A DNA stretch of 64,000 bases from Mactra quadrangularis (taxonomy: Eukaryota > Mollusca > Bivalvia > Venerida > Mactridae). The first letter of the stretch is position 1, and each line of letters begins with the position of its first letter. A program made the translations under genes and the position numbers. Positions 1 through 12,900 of the stretch are shown here, one piece after another. The notes under the pieces were generated by a model. It saw only the letters and a program-made list of their open reading frames with translations. It was not told where the DNA came from and searched no databases. The stretch covers positions 33,001,919-33,065,918 of the forward strand of contig CM046306.1 of the NCBI GenBank assembly GCA_025267735.1. Direction: 5' to 3'.

Positions 1-831
1 GTATAAAGGTTTACTTTATATAAAATTGTATGTTTGAATTTATCTTTCGATTTTGATATGTACTGTATGTTAAAACTATACAATTTTTTTTAATGTTTTC
101 ATGTTCCTAGTCATTTTGTCTAGAAAAATAAAACATATGGCCAAGTATTCGTGGTTATGACAAACAGACAATCCTTTATCTTAACGTCAGAATGACGTTT
201 TCGACGTCATACCGATAATACTTAAATGCATATAGCGGAAAAATCGTACAGACAACTTTTCTCAAATTCTGCTGTATGAAAGTCTATACCATGCTTTACA
301 TCATATCAAAACTTGGCAAACATTTATCGGGCAGATTTTTCATAAAACCGGTTTGAAGGCAATTTTTCTGGATTTTTTCTGATGTTGCCAATTCGGTAGT
401 TTTTGTCTCTTTCAAAAAATTTAATATTAAACGTATATTTACACTGTTCAGGTGGTAGATAATGATGTAAGCTTTAAATTGATGTATAATTTGTTGCTGT
501 GGCGCGGAAAATAAAGATTTAGCAACACATTATAGACGTTTTCTTACCATTGTCGACTGACGTAAAAAGTGCACGCGGTCGTCATGTTTACGACGTCATG
601 GTAACGTTATTAGCAATAATGACGTCAAATAAAGTGTAGATCCGAATCGGAAATATCGTCAAGTTTACAACGGTACCAAAAATTATATACAAATCTAAAA
701 AAGTCAGATGTACCATACCACCTTAATAGCAGAAGCAAGTTACATTGCCAGGGGCAACTGGACAACTTTTAATGTTGAGCCATTAACATCTCCTTTAAAC
801 CAATATAAACCATGTTAAAACAACAACATAC
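1..831. other. Intron after the RhoGAP-start exon (partial), CRE-like CpG-containing patch
   Basis: This is noncoding, part of the intron leading off the left edge. It is AT-rich except for 181-210 and 541-627, which carry several TGACG/CGTCA motifs, including CGACGTCAT twice and TGACGTCA once. No splice-compatible open exon was seen. Confidence 0.6.
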
Positions 832-995
832 CTCATTGTTAGGAGATGGTGTACAATCTTCTAGAGGTACACCAAACATACCAGTTGTTTCAGGTACTGG
901 TGTTATCCTATCAACCGTTGATGGACTAGAACCAAATTGTTTCTTTATACTTTTACCAATCTTTCCTTTCCATGTCTTAGCTTTACCAGATTCAT
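832..995 (-). CDS. ARHGAP21: Exon: linker and first residues of the RhoGAP domain
   Basis: This 164-nt exon (phase 1 in, phase 0 out) lies between TTTTACAG and GAG|GTATGT. It codes [20 protein letters not shown], then [18 protein letters not shown], then [16 protein letters not shown]. The W(K/R)KG.....K.F and FGV.L.DC.P patterns match the start of the RhoGAP domain in ARHGAP21/23. The rest of the catalytic domain, including the arginine finger, must lie on exons left of this window, so the gene is 3'-truncated here. The last residues (NNE) suggest that the next exon begins at the IPxIV strand. Confidence 0.92.
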
Positions 996-3900
996 CTGTA
1001 AAATATATGTTTTAATGCCATAGCAACACATAGTTAAGGTCAATTATATCACAGTTGCCAGTCAACCTACTCACCATTCCTTGAAAGGCTAAATGTCTGG
1101 ATTTAGCTTTTTAACCAGTAACTAGGTGCATACTATTTTCAGCGACTGACAACTGTCCTGCATGATTTAAAATCAGAGGTAGGAGAGAGAATAGCTGAAA
1201 AAATTATTGACCAGTTAATTTATACTGCAAGAGGGTCACCAATTTTTAAATTCACCATTTTCAATAAAAACTCATTATTATTTTCAAACATTATTTTTTT
1301 TATTCAAGAACATTATACTTAATCAGTTAAATGGACTGCACATTTAATCATAGGCTCATAGCCCTTAAATTGTTTTTTGTTCAGTTACCTTTCATTAATT
1401 TTTTATGTCCAGTCATTTTTCATTAAGTTAAGCAAAAAAATCCATTTTCTGGACAGAAAGTCAAATACTGATAACAGTTTGTAGTGAAGAACGCTATGTA
1501 TAGTTAAAATCAAGATACAAAACGTTACATACCTTTTTCACCTGAGGTAGTTTTTCTACGTTTAAGACTTGGTGAATGAGGCATCTTCTGTTTTATAGAC
1601 AATACTGATAATTTCTTACTCATTTTCTGTGATTGTGGCGGTGAAGTCTTCACAGAGGGAGCCACTGTCTCTACCACTTCCTGACTTTTACGTAGAATTA
1701 ACTCACTACTTGTAACGCCACACGACTGGGAATAAAAACGATAGAAATATAAAGATGAAATATAAGGTTCGCTACAAAACTAGCCACAAAGTGACCCTAA
1801 CAATTAATTTTTCTTGAAACTGGTAAAACATTATGTTAACACAATTTTATGTTATTTTACATTGACCAGCTCACCTAACCTAGCTTTCTTGGACCCTTGT
1901 CTATAACCAGTACTCAACTATCCTTCCACCGGACTGGCAACTTTTCATTAAACCTTATGAATGCCCAAACAGTTGAAAACCATTTTGCATTATGTTTGTT
2001 TTTATTTTAAATACACATTCATATCTTATTCAATAAATAAACATCACACTTTTTTTTTTAAATTATGATGTTAAAGAATCGAAGTCCAAAATGAGACTTT
2101 TAAGGGAAACTATATTGGCGCACATAGTAAATTCTCTTCAAAATGTCAACCAAGGTTTGTTACATGCAGTCATTGCCTGCCAGTGACCAGTGAAAATAAC
2201 TCATTTCATATAGTTGGGCTAGTTGATTATCAAAATAAAACATAATAAATTGGGCTAGTGTTCAAGAAAACTTGAGATGAGAGCTGGTTACATGTACATT
2301 AAATAAGTTATGAAGTAGTTTCATAACACAAGTATATGATATAAAGAAAAGAGGTTCACATGGAAGATTGAATTTATCCAAATGTGTAGCCTCGTTAAAT
2401 AAAGTACTTATAATTATTATCATTATTACACAAAAAAAGATTAAAAACTCACATCAGAATCTGGATCATTGTTAGTTTTGATTTTTTCAATCCAAGATAA
2501 CATATCAATCTGATCATCAGCTTGAAACAAATATTCTGATCCATTATATGTCTTCATACGAAATACATTCTTACGTTTAGTATAACTATGTGCTATATCA
2601 ACTATACATGACTTTATTGATATTGGCTGTTCATCATAGGAGAAAATATTGGTTTGCTGAAAATATAAATATAGAAATATTCAAATACTATAACAACAGA
2701 ACAAAACAGAACTTCATTCAAAAATATGAACAGTGTATATTTCAAGTACCATACATATATACAATGTATGCAAACAAATTCAATGTCAAGGTTTAGAGTA
2801 AACAAATATTGTGGGTTTAGTGCAAAATAGTTGTAACTCACTCTTTTCTGATATTTAGTTACAACCATTTTGCAATAAACCTGCAATATGTGTGTATCTA
2901 CTGGTCAGCACAAGACTGGTTTAACTACAGGTAAACAAAGAGGAAGGATGTAGACCAGTTTTGCATTGACCTAATCTGATTAAAACTTGATCTAAAATTT
3001 TCCGCTGCCTACTCGCTATTTTAGATCTGGCCTTTTTTAAAAGAAGGTCACGTTCAGGTGAACTTTTCTCATCATAATATTCATGACGAAATTGTTATGA
3101 TACGTAACTTGTTTACATCTTCTACGTCACGCAATTTGAAAAAAGCCACCCAATCGCAGACTGTGAATAATACCGCTGTTAAATTAACATGCAAAGCTTG
3201 GTCTAAACATAGAAATTACGAAATCAAAATGTGATTAATAGTGTTTTCGTCTAGATGAAAGCTACTCATTGATTGGTCGACACGAAGTTCATCTCGACAT
3301 GACCTTCCACGGAGACAGTAGAGATCCTGTACGACAATGCTTTACAGGATATCTGTTTACAGAGATTGGCATTGACCCATGGATAAAGCTCACTAACCAT
3401 AACATAAGACTTTATATAAAACATTGAATCCCCACAATCAACTATACAATGGGGGTGAGTAGCATTCAATTTACAAAATTAAGGTCCCACACTAATTACT
3501 ATAATCTGATTAATATAGCACACACTCCTGTATAAAAAGCATGGAAATAATTGAGCAAGGAAGAAACAAAATCAGCAATTCTACACCTCCAATTTTGGAA
3601 CAAGGATTATATTTGAGTGATACCTGAACTAAAGCGACCATTCATAAGCAATATTTCATTAAGTTGTTAAGCAAAGTCATGATAAGAGATTATTACCATG
3701 CAATAGTATATAAGACAGTTTATTAGAATGTTCTGACTGTATTTATTTATGATTATATACAAGTAAAAAGGTCCAAGAATATAACACTAGACAGCCAAGA
3801 GGACAAATCAGGTAGCAAACAATTTAATTGTAGCATTCATTTTTTCAATTTTTTGTTCAGTATAATATACTGAATGATCATAACTTTGAAGCATCCTACA

Positions 3901-6900
3901 AAATATGTCCAAATAAATAGTGATCGATCTAATCCGTCATAAAAAAATTCACACAAATTAATCATTCTCAGGAAAACGCTCACACTAACTAAGCCAAGTG
4001 TGCGGTAGTCAATCACACTAACCAAGTCAAATGTGTGGTAGTCAATCACACTAACCAAGCCAAGTGTGCGGTAGTCAATCACACTAACCAAGCCAAGTGT
4101 GTGGTAGTCAATCACACTAACCAAGCCAAGTGTGTGGTAGTCAATCACACTAACCAAGCCAAGTGTGTGGTAGTCAATCACACTAACCAAGCCAAGTGTG
4201 CGGTAGTCAATCACACTAACCAAGCCAAGTGTGTGGTAGTCAATCACACTAACCAAGCCAAGTGTGTGGTAGTCAATCACACTAACCAAGCCAAGTGTGC
4301 GGTAGTCAATCACACTAACCAAGTCAAGTGTGCGGTAGTCAATCACACTAACCAAGCCAAGTGTGTGGTAGTCAATCACATTTATTATCAATTCAAAGGG
4401 CAAACGTTTTAAAAATTAGGAGAGTTAAAAATAAAGTCAATATAAATATAATATATATGATAATATAATACTGAACAAAATAATTATTTGTATTTTATAT
4501 TGAATAATTTTAAAAAGGCCAGATGTCGAGACCAGTATAGTTAAATGCACTATGTATTATGAGTTTACTACACAGTATATTAAATTTAAAACACAACCAA
4601 TACATAGCTAATATATTTTTCTTATTGTTTATTAACAACGTTTTGCCATGCAAGGCTTCGGAAGTTCCTCAGGTATAAACAACAGAGGGGAAAAACATGA
4701 TGACGTAATGTCATCGCGCGAAAAATCATGTAATAAAAATGCGGAAACATTTACTACACACACATTTTGAATTTGTTTCAACATGATTCATGGCATAAAT
4801 GTATGAGGGGGGCACACAACTGAACAGAAATAAGTTATTAAATAATGAGTACAATTTATATTGATGGCTTATCTTGTAAACTAACTTGCAAATCATAACT
4901 AGCAAAACTTTTTACAATATTTCTTTGTGTGCAACAGTCATAAGATTTAAAGAAATAGTTTTTATACTACTCTGAATCATTTAGATTTAGGACAGCACTA
5001 GATCATTTACTCTACAAGCTTTACAAAAACATGACAAACTATCACACATTAAAGCAGAAAGCCACATTAAACATTTTATAACAAGTTATACACAATTCTA
5101 TTTATAAGTCAGAAAGTAAGATATTTTACATTTCTTCTCTGAGCATTCAAGAGATAGCTTAAGCTTTTTATTGCTATCAAATATTTTCATAGATTACTAC
5201 ACATAATCAAACAAGGTATCTAACATCTCATATTCACTTTCTTTTAAATGATCAATAAATTAAATCTTTAAAGTGTTTAAATACATTGGAAACAAAACAG
5301 ACTCAATTATCATTTAAATATACAAAATAATATCAAAAAGTTTTTATTTTGCAAACATTATTGGTTTATACTTAAATAAGCGCTACATGAAAATTAAGAA
5401 AAATTTCAATACAACAAGCAACAGATAAAAAAGCTAGTGCAGCAGACGAATGCATTGATCAGGGTCAGAAAAAACGCTTGCAAAGGGAGACCACTCTAAT
5501 ACTATACAGACCTGTGAAGAACCAACACGCACTCTAACAGATAATGCATGTACAACATACTGTAAGAAAATTTAGTATAAATTGTATACCAAGAAATGAA
5601 AAAGCACCATTGAAGCAGAATACGGCTAGTTTATAAATTAATAATGAAAAAATGAATATTAGATAAGAAATGATGAAGTGCTGATGCCTGTGTATTAACT
5701 GCATACATGAACCCATTGCACCATATATTAAGATGATGATTTTCCCACAACAAAGTTGTGTACATACATGTACAGTAAAGTAATGTATAGCTCTTGTTAA
5801 ACTAAACATTAGTTCCCCATAAATTACAGGATTTTAATATCTACATATATTGTCCCAAGATATCAACATCCTCAGACATATAAATGGTGTTATCAGTGAT
5901 TTGTTCATATTTATTACATCATTGATGACATCATAGCTACATCATTGATGACATCATAATAACATCATTAAGACATCATAGTTACATCATTGATGACATC
6001 ATAATAACATCTTTGATGACATCATAACTACATCATTGATGACATCATAGTTACATCATTGATGACATCATAATAACATCTTTGATGACATCATAACTAC
6101 ATCATTGATGACATCATAACTACATCATTGATGACATCATAACTACATCATTTATGACATCATAGTTACATCATTGATGACATTATAATTACATCATTGA
6201 TGACATCATAATAACATCTTTGATGACATCATAACTACATCATTGATGACATCATAATTACATCATTGGTGACAGCATAGTGACATCATTGTTGACATCA
6301 TATCTACATCATCAATGACAGTTGCATTTTAAAATTTGAAAAAAATCAAGGAATTTGAGCTTAAAATTAGCATGCAGTGTTACAATACAATATCAATGAA
6401 TAATACAATATAATACAATATCAATATCATTATTGAGGGTTTAGCGCAAAACAGACCTAACTCACTCTTTACTAATATTGAGATATGACCATTTTGCGCT
6501 AAATCCTCAATTTGGATGTACACTACAATAATAATAATTCTATAAAAAAATAAAATAAGCTAGCTATTATCCATTATGATAAATGGAACATAATACCAGA
6601 ATATATATACATATATACACACACAACATATATTTTATGTTTTATTTTACAACATTGAATCATACATACATGTATTAGATATCAATATGAATTATCAACA
6701 CTTTATTATATGATTCTGGAATTTATTTAATAATCTGGATTTTAAATATTGGCAGAAATTTTATGCTAGTACAAAATAAAAGCCTTATTATGTTCTTTAT
6801 ATGCAAGAGAGGCTAAATACCTTGATTGTGAGTATAGGTATGGCAAATTAAATTTATCAATAAATAATAAACAAAAGAAAATTTTGACTCAGCCATGCTT

Positions 6901-9900
6901 GGACAGTCTTTGCATAAGACTTAGTATTACTTTTCGTATGTGCATAGTAATATTTGTAAATATGAATAGTCCATTTCTTCCTCAACTGTCAAAACATAAA
7001 TAATTTCACGGTGACTTTGTATGTTAAAATTGTTTGTAGTCTAACAATCCTGATATTGCTAAAGAGTGTATTCAGTCGCCATTAAATTATTCAAACTTTT
7101 ACAATTGAGAAAAAAACAGACAATACATTTTGACAAATGCAATGTAAACTAAGAAATGTTAAAATTTCCTTAGTCTGAATTAATATTCATGAAGACTAAG
7201 TCTAACCCATTACTTGTTTACATCATGACAATGTTCAAGCTTATAACAACGAATCCAGATTATATAAATAAAGATTCAGAACCCAATAAAGTGTGTTACA
7301 ATTTCTACATCAAATACTTACATTGGCAGGGTCTCTTCTTTCCTTACATAAATATAAAGCATGTCCTCTAAGTACAGCCCATACTGGTCTCCATGATCTA
7401 TCACTTGCTCTCTGTAATTATGTAATACATTATGTAACACTGTGTACAGCTAAGTTCCACTATAAGGACCATCTTTGTTATTGCAAAATCATGCATTTTT
7501 TGACAATTTTTAAGTCCCAAATTGCGGGTTAAGCGCAAAACGATCATAGCTCACTCTTTTCTTATATTGAGTTATGACTGTTTTGCACTAAACCAGCGAA
7601 ATGCTTATAAATCTTGAGAAGAAAAAAGTTCCCAAATTAAGACTATTTTGGCATTAAGACCATCAATTTTGATATTCATAATAGTGGATAGTGGAAACTT
7701 ACGGTTAAACATTACCACAACAAGCCTACAGTGTTTATCAAATTTTAATTTTCTATCAAACCATTGGCTTTCAAAAAATAATTCAATTTGTGAGTAGAGC
7801 TACTAATCTGCCAATGAGTTTGATCATGAAATACATTCTGCAGCCATTTTCCCTCTAAGACTAATTGCTGTTTTAAAAAGAGCTATTTCCAACACTGGTA
7901 AAGTTCGTAATTAGTTTTCCATTCTAAATAATTTTCAATACCGATTGAAAATAAAAAGTACTATTTCCATCATTCCCTGTACATAAAGGTTAGGGGACAG
8001 TCCAAATTGCTGTAGTTTAGAATAAAAACTATAGTTAGGCAGCAGTTTTTTATGGCGGTTTGAAATATATAAAAGGAGTGTGAAAGTATATCAGGTACAG
8101 CAACAGTCAAAAAGCACAGACGTTCCACACAACTAAAAACAAAGACAGACGGAGATATTCTAGATTTTTTAACTATTCTACCTTTCCATCAATCATATCG
8201 ACTTTAACACCTAGACTTCCTTCTTTAGTTACTTGTTGTATAGGACTAGCTGGATCAGGTAACTTTCTTTCTTGTGCTTCAACTATCTTTGGTGTCTAAA
8301 ATATAAAACATTATACTATCTTATTACAATAGTTTATTGTGCTTCAACTATCTTTGGTGTCTAAAATATATAACATTATACTATCGTATTACAATAGTTT
8401 CTATCTTAAGTCATGGACATTAATATTTTAAAGTAATATGAGATGGTTCAACATATATTTTAACAAATTTGAGACCCGGATTTTGAAGCCTAAGGCAGTT
8501 TGAGTCCTCTATAAGATTTTTCTAAGCATAATAGGTCCAAAATTCATGACAGAGTAATGAACGTTGGTATAAGACGTTCAATGGTTACCCCTTAGAAATG
8601 TCATGTACAAGGTTTGGAATGAACCCCTTCAGTGGTTTCAAAGATATAAAAATGTTGCATCAAAAATCTTAACAGAGAAGTGTAACTTGGACACAGACAA
8701 GTATGACAGTCCCACCATTCTATGAAAAGTCAAGCTAAAACAATACAATCATTATGTACATACCTTCTCACCAAAGAAATCTTTCAATTTTCTCATACTT
8801 TTATGTTTACTTAACGTAGCTGGAGTACTGAAATAGAAAATATAATAATTTCTTTCATGCTTAACGATGTAAAAAAATGTACAAGATTAAAATAATGCAG
8901 AAATGTTTTTTTAAAACATTTTTGTGATGGTTTTTTGTTTATAGGTTATATTTAGTTGAACTTAAATTCATACACAATTAACATATTAATATCCTAATAC
9001 AAAGGAAATAGCCTGAAAAAAAAATCACTTTCTTAAATTTTGGAGGTATAAAATGGTATAAAAGGGTCGGTAGCGCAGTTAGTAGCGCACCTGGATTTCT
9101 AATCTAGTGTCCTGAAGAAAGCATGGGTTTAAATCCCACCCAGGGAGGTTATACTTATCCATGAAAATTTGACAATAATGGCAATTTTCCTCAATTAATA
9201 CAGTATATCAAGAAGTTTCCAGCCTTGTGGAAGGGTAGGTAAGAAGTCCTTTTAGACAAGGGTCCAGGAAAGCTAGGTTAGGTGCACTGGACTCCATAAA
9301 ATAATGTAAAAACTTTTCCTGACATAGTGTTAAACCAAATATAAATAAATAAAATCAAGTAATAAGTATAAAGTTTCCACATACTTTGGATCTAAAGGTA
9401 CAGTACTATTTGGTGACATTGTAAGATTTACAGCAGCCCTATCTTTAGCTGTAGCCATCAGATAAGATGTTCTACGATGTAACTTGGTCTCATAATCTTC
9501 TGCTGAAACTATAGTAACATTATAATATAATATCTTATAGACCACAGTTATAGGAGGTTGATAGCATGAAAAATTACAAGTAAAAAGTATCCACGATGTA
9601 AATTTCCTAAAGACCTACAATGTAATCATGTTGACCATCCAACACAGTTCAGTGTGTTATTTTTAATATTACCATGTTGAGTATTGAACCTTTTTATAAC
9701 AAAACATTGCAATTTTTTGTAGAAGAAAAATGTATTAGTGACCAGTTTCTCCATGATAAATTGTTTTATTTTACAGGTTTATACAAACACTCATAGTTAA
9801 AGCTTTGTTCTTTGAATGACACCAACATCCAGTGTACATGCCTAGTAATAAATCTGTAAGTTTCTTTTAAACACCACAGTCAGCGCAGAGTTTGTTTAGT

Positions 9901-12900
9901 TGACACAATCATGGCAAAGTCAACAAACACTAATGATTATAGTTTATACGAATTTACTTTAGCTTTAGGTTAATAACTTTCAACAACTTTCTGCTTCCCA
10001 GTTTCCAAGTACTTAGCCAGTAGGACAAAGTTATGTGCTCATAGGGTAGGATTTGAATGAGAATTAATCTAACATGGAGCTGGCAATCCAACGATAGTCA
10101 GTCCAAACCCCAGGCCTCGCCCACTCCGAAAACTGATAATTGATGAGATATACTTACTTTCAGGTTTATTTCTCAATCTAACATGAGAACCAGTAGATGG
10201 TGAGACATTGATAGATGATACAGACACACTGGAGGAACTTAGACTTGTTGGTGACAGAGCTACAAATAGAAATCATTAGTTAAAATAATAGGAAATTATC
10301 TTCATCATATCGCAGGTTTAGCGCAAAATGGTCGTAAATCAATTTAGGAAAAGAGTGAGTTACAACCCTTTTGTGCTGAACCTGCAATATATATACAAAA
10401 TATGACCAATGGCAAGTTTCCTAAAGAAATCGCTTCCCTAAAGCTTTGTCCTCTGGTACTCTTCTTACACTCAAATTATTAAGTATGCAAATTCAAATCA
10501 AGGGTACCAGGGGGAGAGGCACTAGCTAGTGATATGTTTAGGAAACTGGCCATAATTGTAAAATCAAAAACTCAAAACCATCCTATCATAAGCTGGCATT
10601 ACTCAAAACCATCCAATCAAAAGCCTGCCTTACTTGAAACTATTCAGTCATAAGCAGCAAGCTGGCAATTATGCAAAAACCGTCTAAATAGTAATCGTAA
10701 GCTTGTTTGTACTCAAAAGCTTCAAATGGAGGCGTGAAATATAATCTAGTAAAGCAAACAACATCTGCTGTAATGTATCAAATGTATTAACTAACATTGA
10801 CTTTACAAATGTACATCTACTAAGCCATTATTCTATATTTTGCTCACAAAATACATATATTAACCCTTATCATGCTGAAGGCAAAAACTGTTAAAGCTTT
10901 TACCATCAATTTAGACCAGACTCTATTCTGGTAGCTGCTGGCTCAACTGTTCAACTTTGATGTATGAACTGAGATCCCCCTTGCATTGACAATGGACTGA
11001 TCCATATTTATGACAAGACAAGTCCATTATTAAATTTCAAGGGTACACAGATTAATGAAGGTTCTAAATAATTGGCAATGAACTGCTCCAAATTTTAGAC
11101 AAGACAAGTCTATTATTACCTTTTAAGGGTATAAGGGTTAATGAAGCTTCTATACAATAAACTAAAATGTTGACAACATCCAGTACTTCAGTATTTGCAG
11201 CAAATGTATGGACTGGTACAATTACCTGATACAGCTTAATCTCTTTATAGCAAAATTATAATGTGAAAACCACAATAAAGCCAAATTTTTACCCTGTCCA
11301 TGGACCAACTGGCCCTGGATTGCCAATCAAAAAGCTGGGTTTTTTTTGTTGAAAATTCTGGCTAAAAAAATTCACAACTGGGAGTTTGACCCACAACACC
11401 CTGGATTCATAGATAAACACATTACTGCTTTAGCTAAAATATCATAATCACAACAGTCTAGGAAGATTAAACAAAAGTCAAGTAGATTTAAACAAAAGCA
11501 ATAAATCTTTCCTTATATAGAATGCTGTATCAGGTTCTAAGTTCTAAGAGTGTAATACAATGTATATGTATCATGGTGTCTATACCATGTGACATTTTAT
11601 GATCAATGTGGCTCATAATAACAAAAAATCCACCCCAAGGCAAGTTTTCTGTCATAATTTATTTAATATTTCACCAATTTCTATGGGATACCTGAGAGTG
11701 CCCGCTTCCTCTAATATACAGTACCCACCAAAAGTTTGGAGACAGAAGAAATTCAATAAAAGATTTAAATTGATTCTGGTATAACCATTATTTTTAAATA
11801 CTTATTTATATATGAAAACAAATTCCTTGAATGCATCACATAAATTTTGTTAGAATTAAGATCTGTTTTCCCAAAGCTTTCAAAATCAAAGTAATTTGTT
11901 TCTATAACATAGATTTTATGCTACTTGGGTAGTCTCAACTATATATAGTACCATAACAACAACAAAATAGTGAAGCTAAAAAGCACTTCAGAATAAATGG
12001 TAATCTAATTTTTGCTTAAACCTATGTAGTAGGCTTACAAAGAGAAAATGTCTCAAAACATTTGGTGGGTACTGTATGTAAGTAACCCATAAGTACAAGG
12101 TATATTGAGAAAAAATCAGTACTTTCTTAGTAAACAGAAACAGTGTGTTTTTTACTGTTTCAACATGTCCCTTCACTCTACTAAAAAAAAAAAACTGACT
12201 TTTTTTCAATAAAGCTTCTAAATTTGAATAACTCATAAGAGCAGGGACTCAACCTTAAGCACTGAAAATGGGTAAAGTATCAAAAAAATTATAGAAGAAC
12301 AATCCGTAAGGGTGAGCAAGTTTTTGATAGTAAGACCTACACTGACCACAAAAATGTCATGAGGTACAGACAACATGTTTTTAAAACATGCAATTTAAAG
12401 ACAACTACCACGTGCTGGACTAGGTGTCCGTGCATTCCACTGGAAATTGGTGGGTGTGGCACTTCCTTCTCTCAAATCTCTGGTAACATTTTGATTGGAT
12501 ATAAATGTACGTGATGATTTAGGTGTCACTAGATCAGATACTGGCGTTTCATTCTCATAGCCTGTTTGTGGTAGATCTATAAACAACAACAAGTAAACAA
12601 TAACAACATCTAATAACAACTTTAGTATTTGATTCTGAATTTTATTTTATATTTTGGATGCTCTTACCAGTATATTGTCAATAATTCTTATAAGCACTAG
12701 CCAGATTTATAAGTTTTTATAGAAATTGGCAGAATGATCAACCAGTCATTATATGATTCTGGACTTCAATATCATTTGATCCTCCATCTTGATTTAATTT
12801 CTGAATGCTCTTATAGTAAACCAGTTATTGTCCTAAATTTTAATGAGCACTAGCCAGAATACAGATATATTTTATAGAAAAAGGCAAAAATTAAAATATC

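Larger units (their letters stand above)
2657..7321. other. Intron (4.7 kb) inside the PH-domain coding region
   Basis: This long intron holds, in order: a hairpin element (2806), a 397-bp transposon-like element (2972-3368), a 33-bp minisatellite (3981-4380), a 23-bp satellite (5915-6320) and another hairpin (6432). The stretches 3380-3980, 4381-5914 and 6512-7321 are AT-rich with no recognised feature apart from one CRE/E2F-like patch near 4700 (ATGACGTAATGTCATCGCGC). Confidence 0.6.

Noticed and set aside
3837..4412. Long ORFs on both strands (188 codons minus, 125 codons plus)
   Set aside because: They run across the 33-bp tandem array. A period divisible by three keeps frames open, and both strands are open at once. 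No start context or domain supports a gene.
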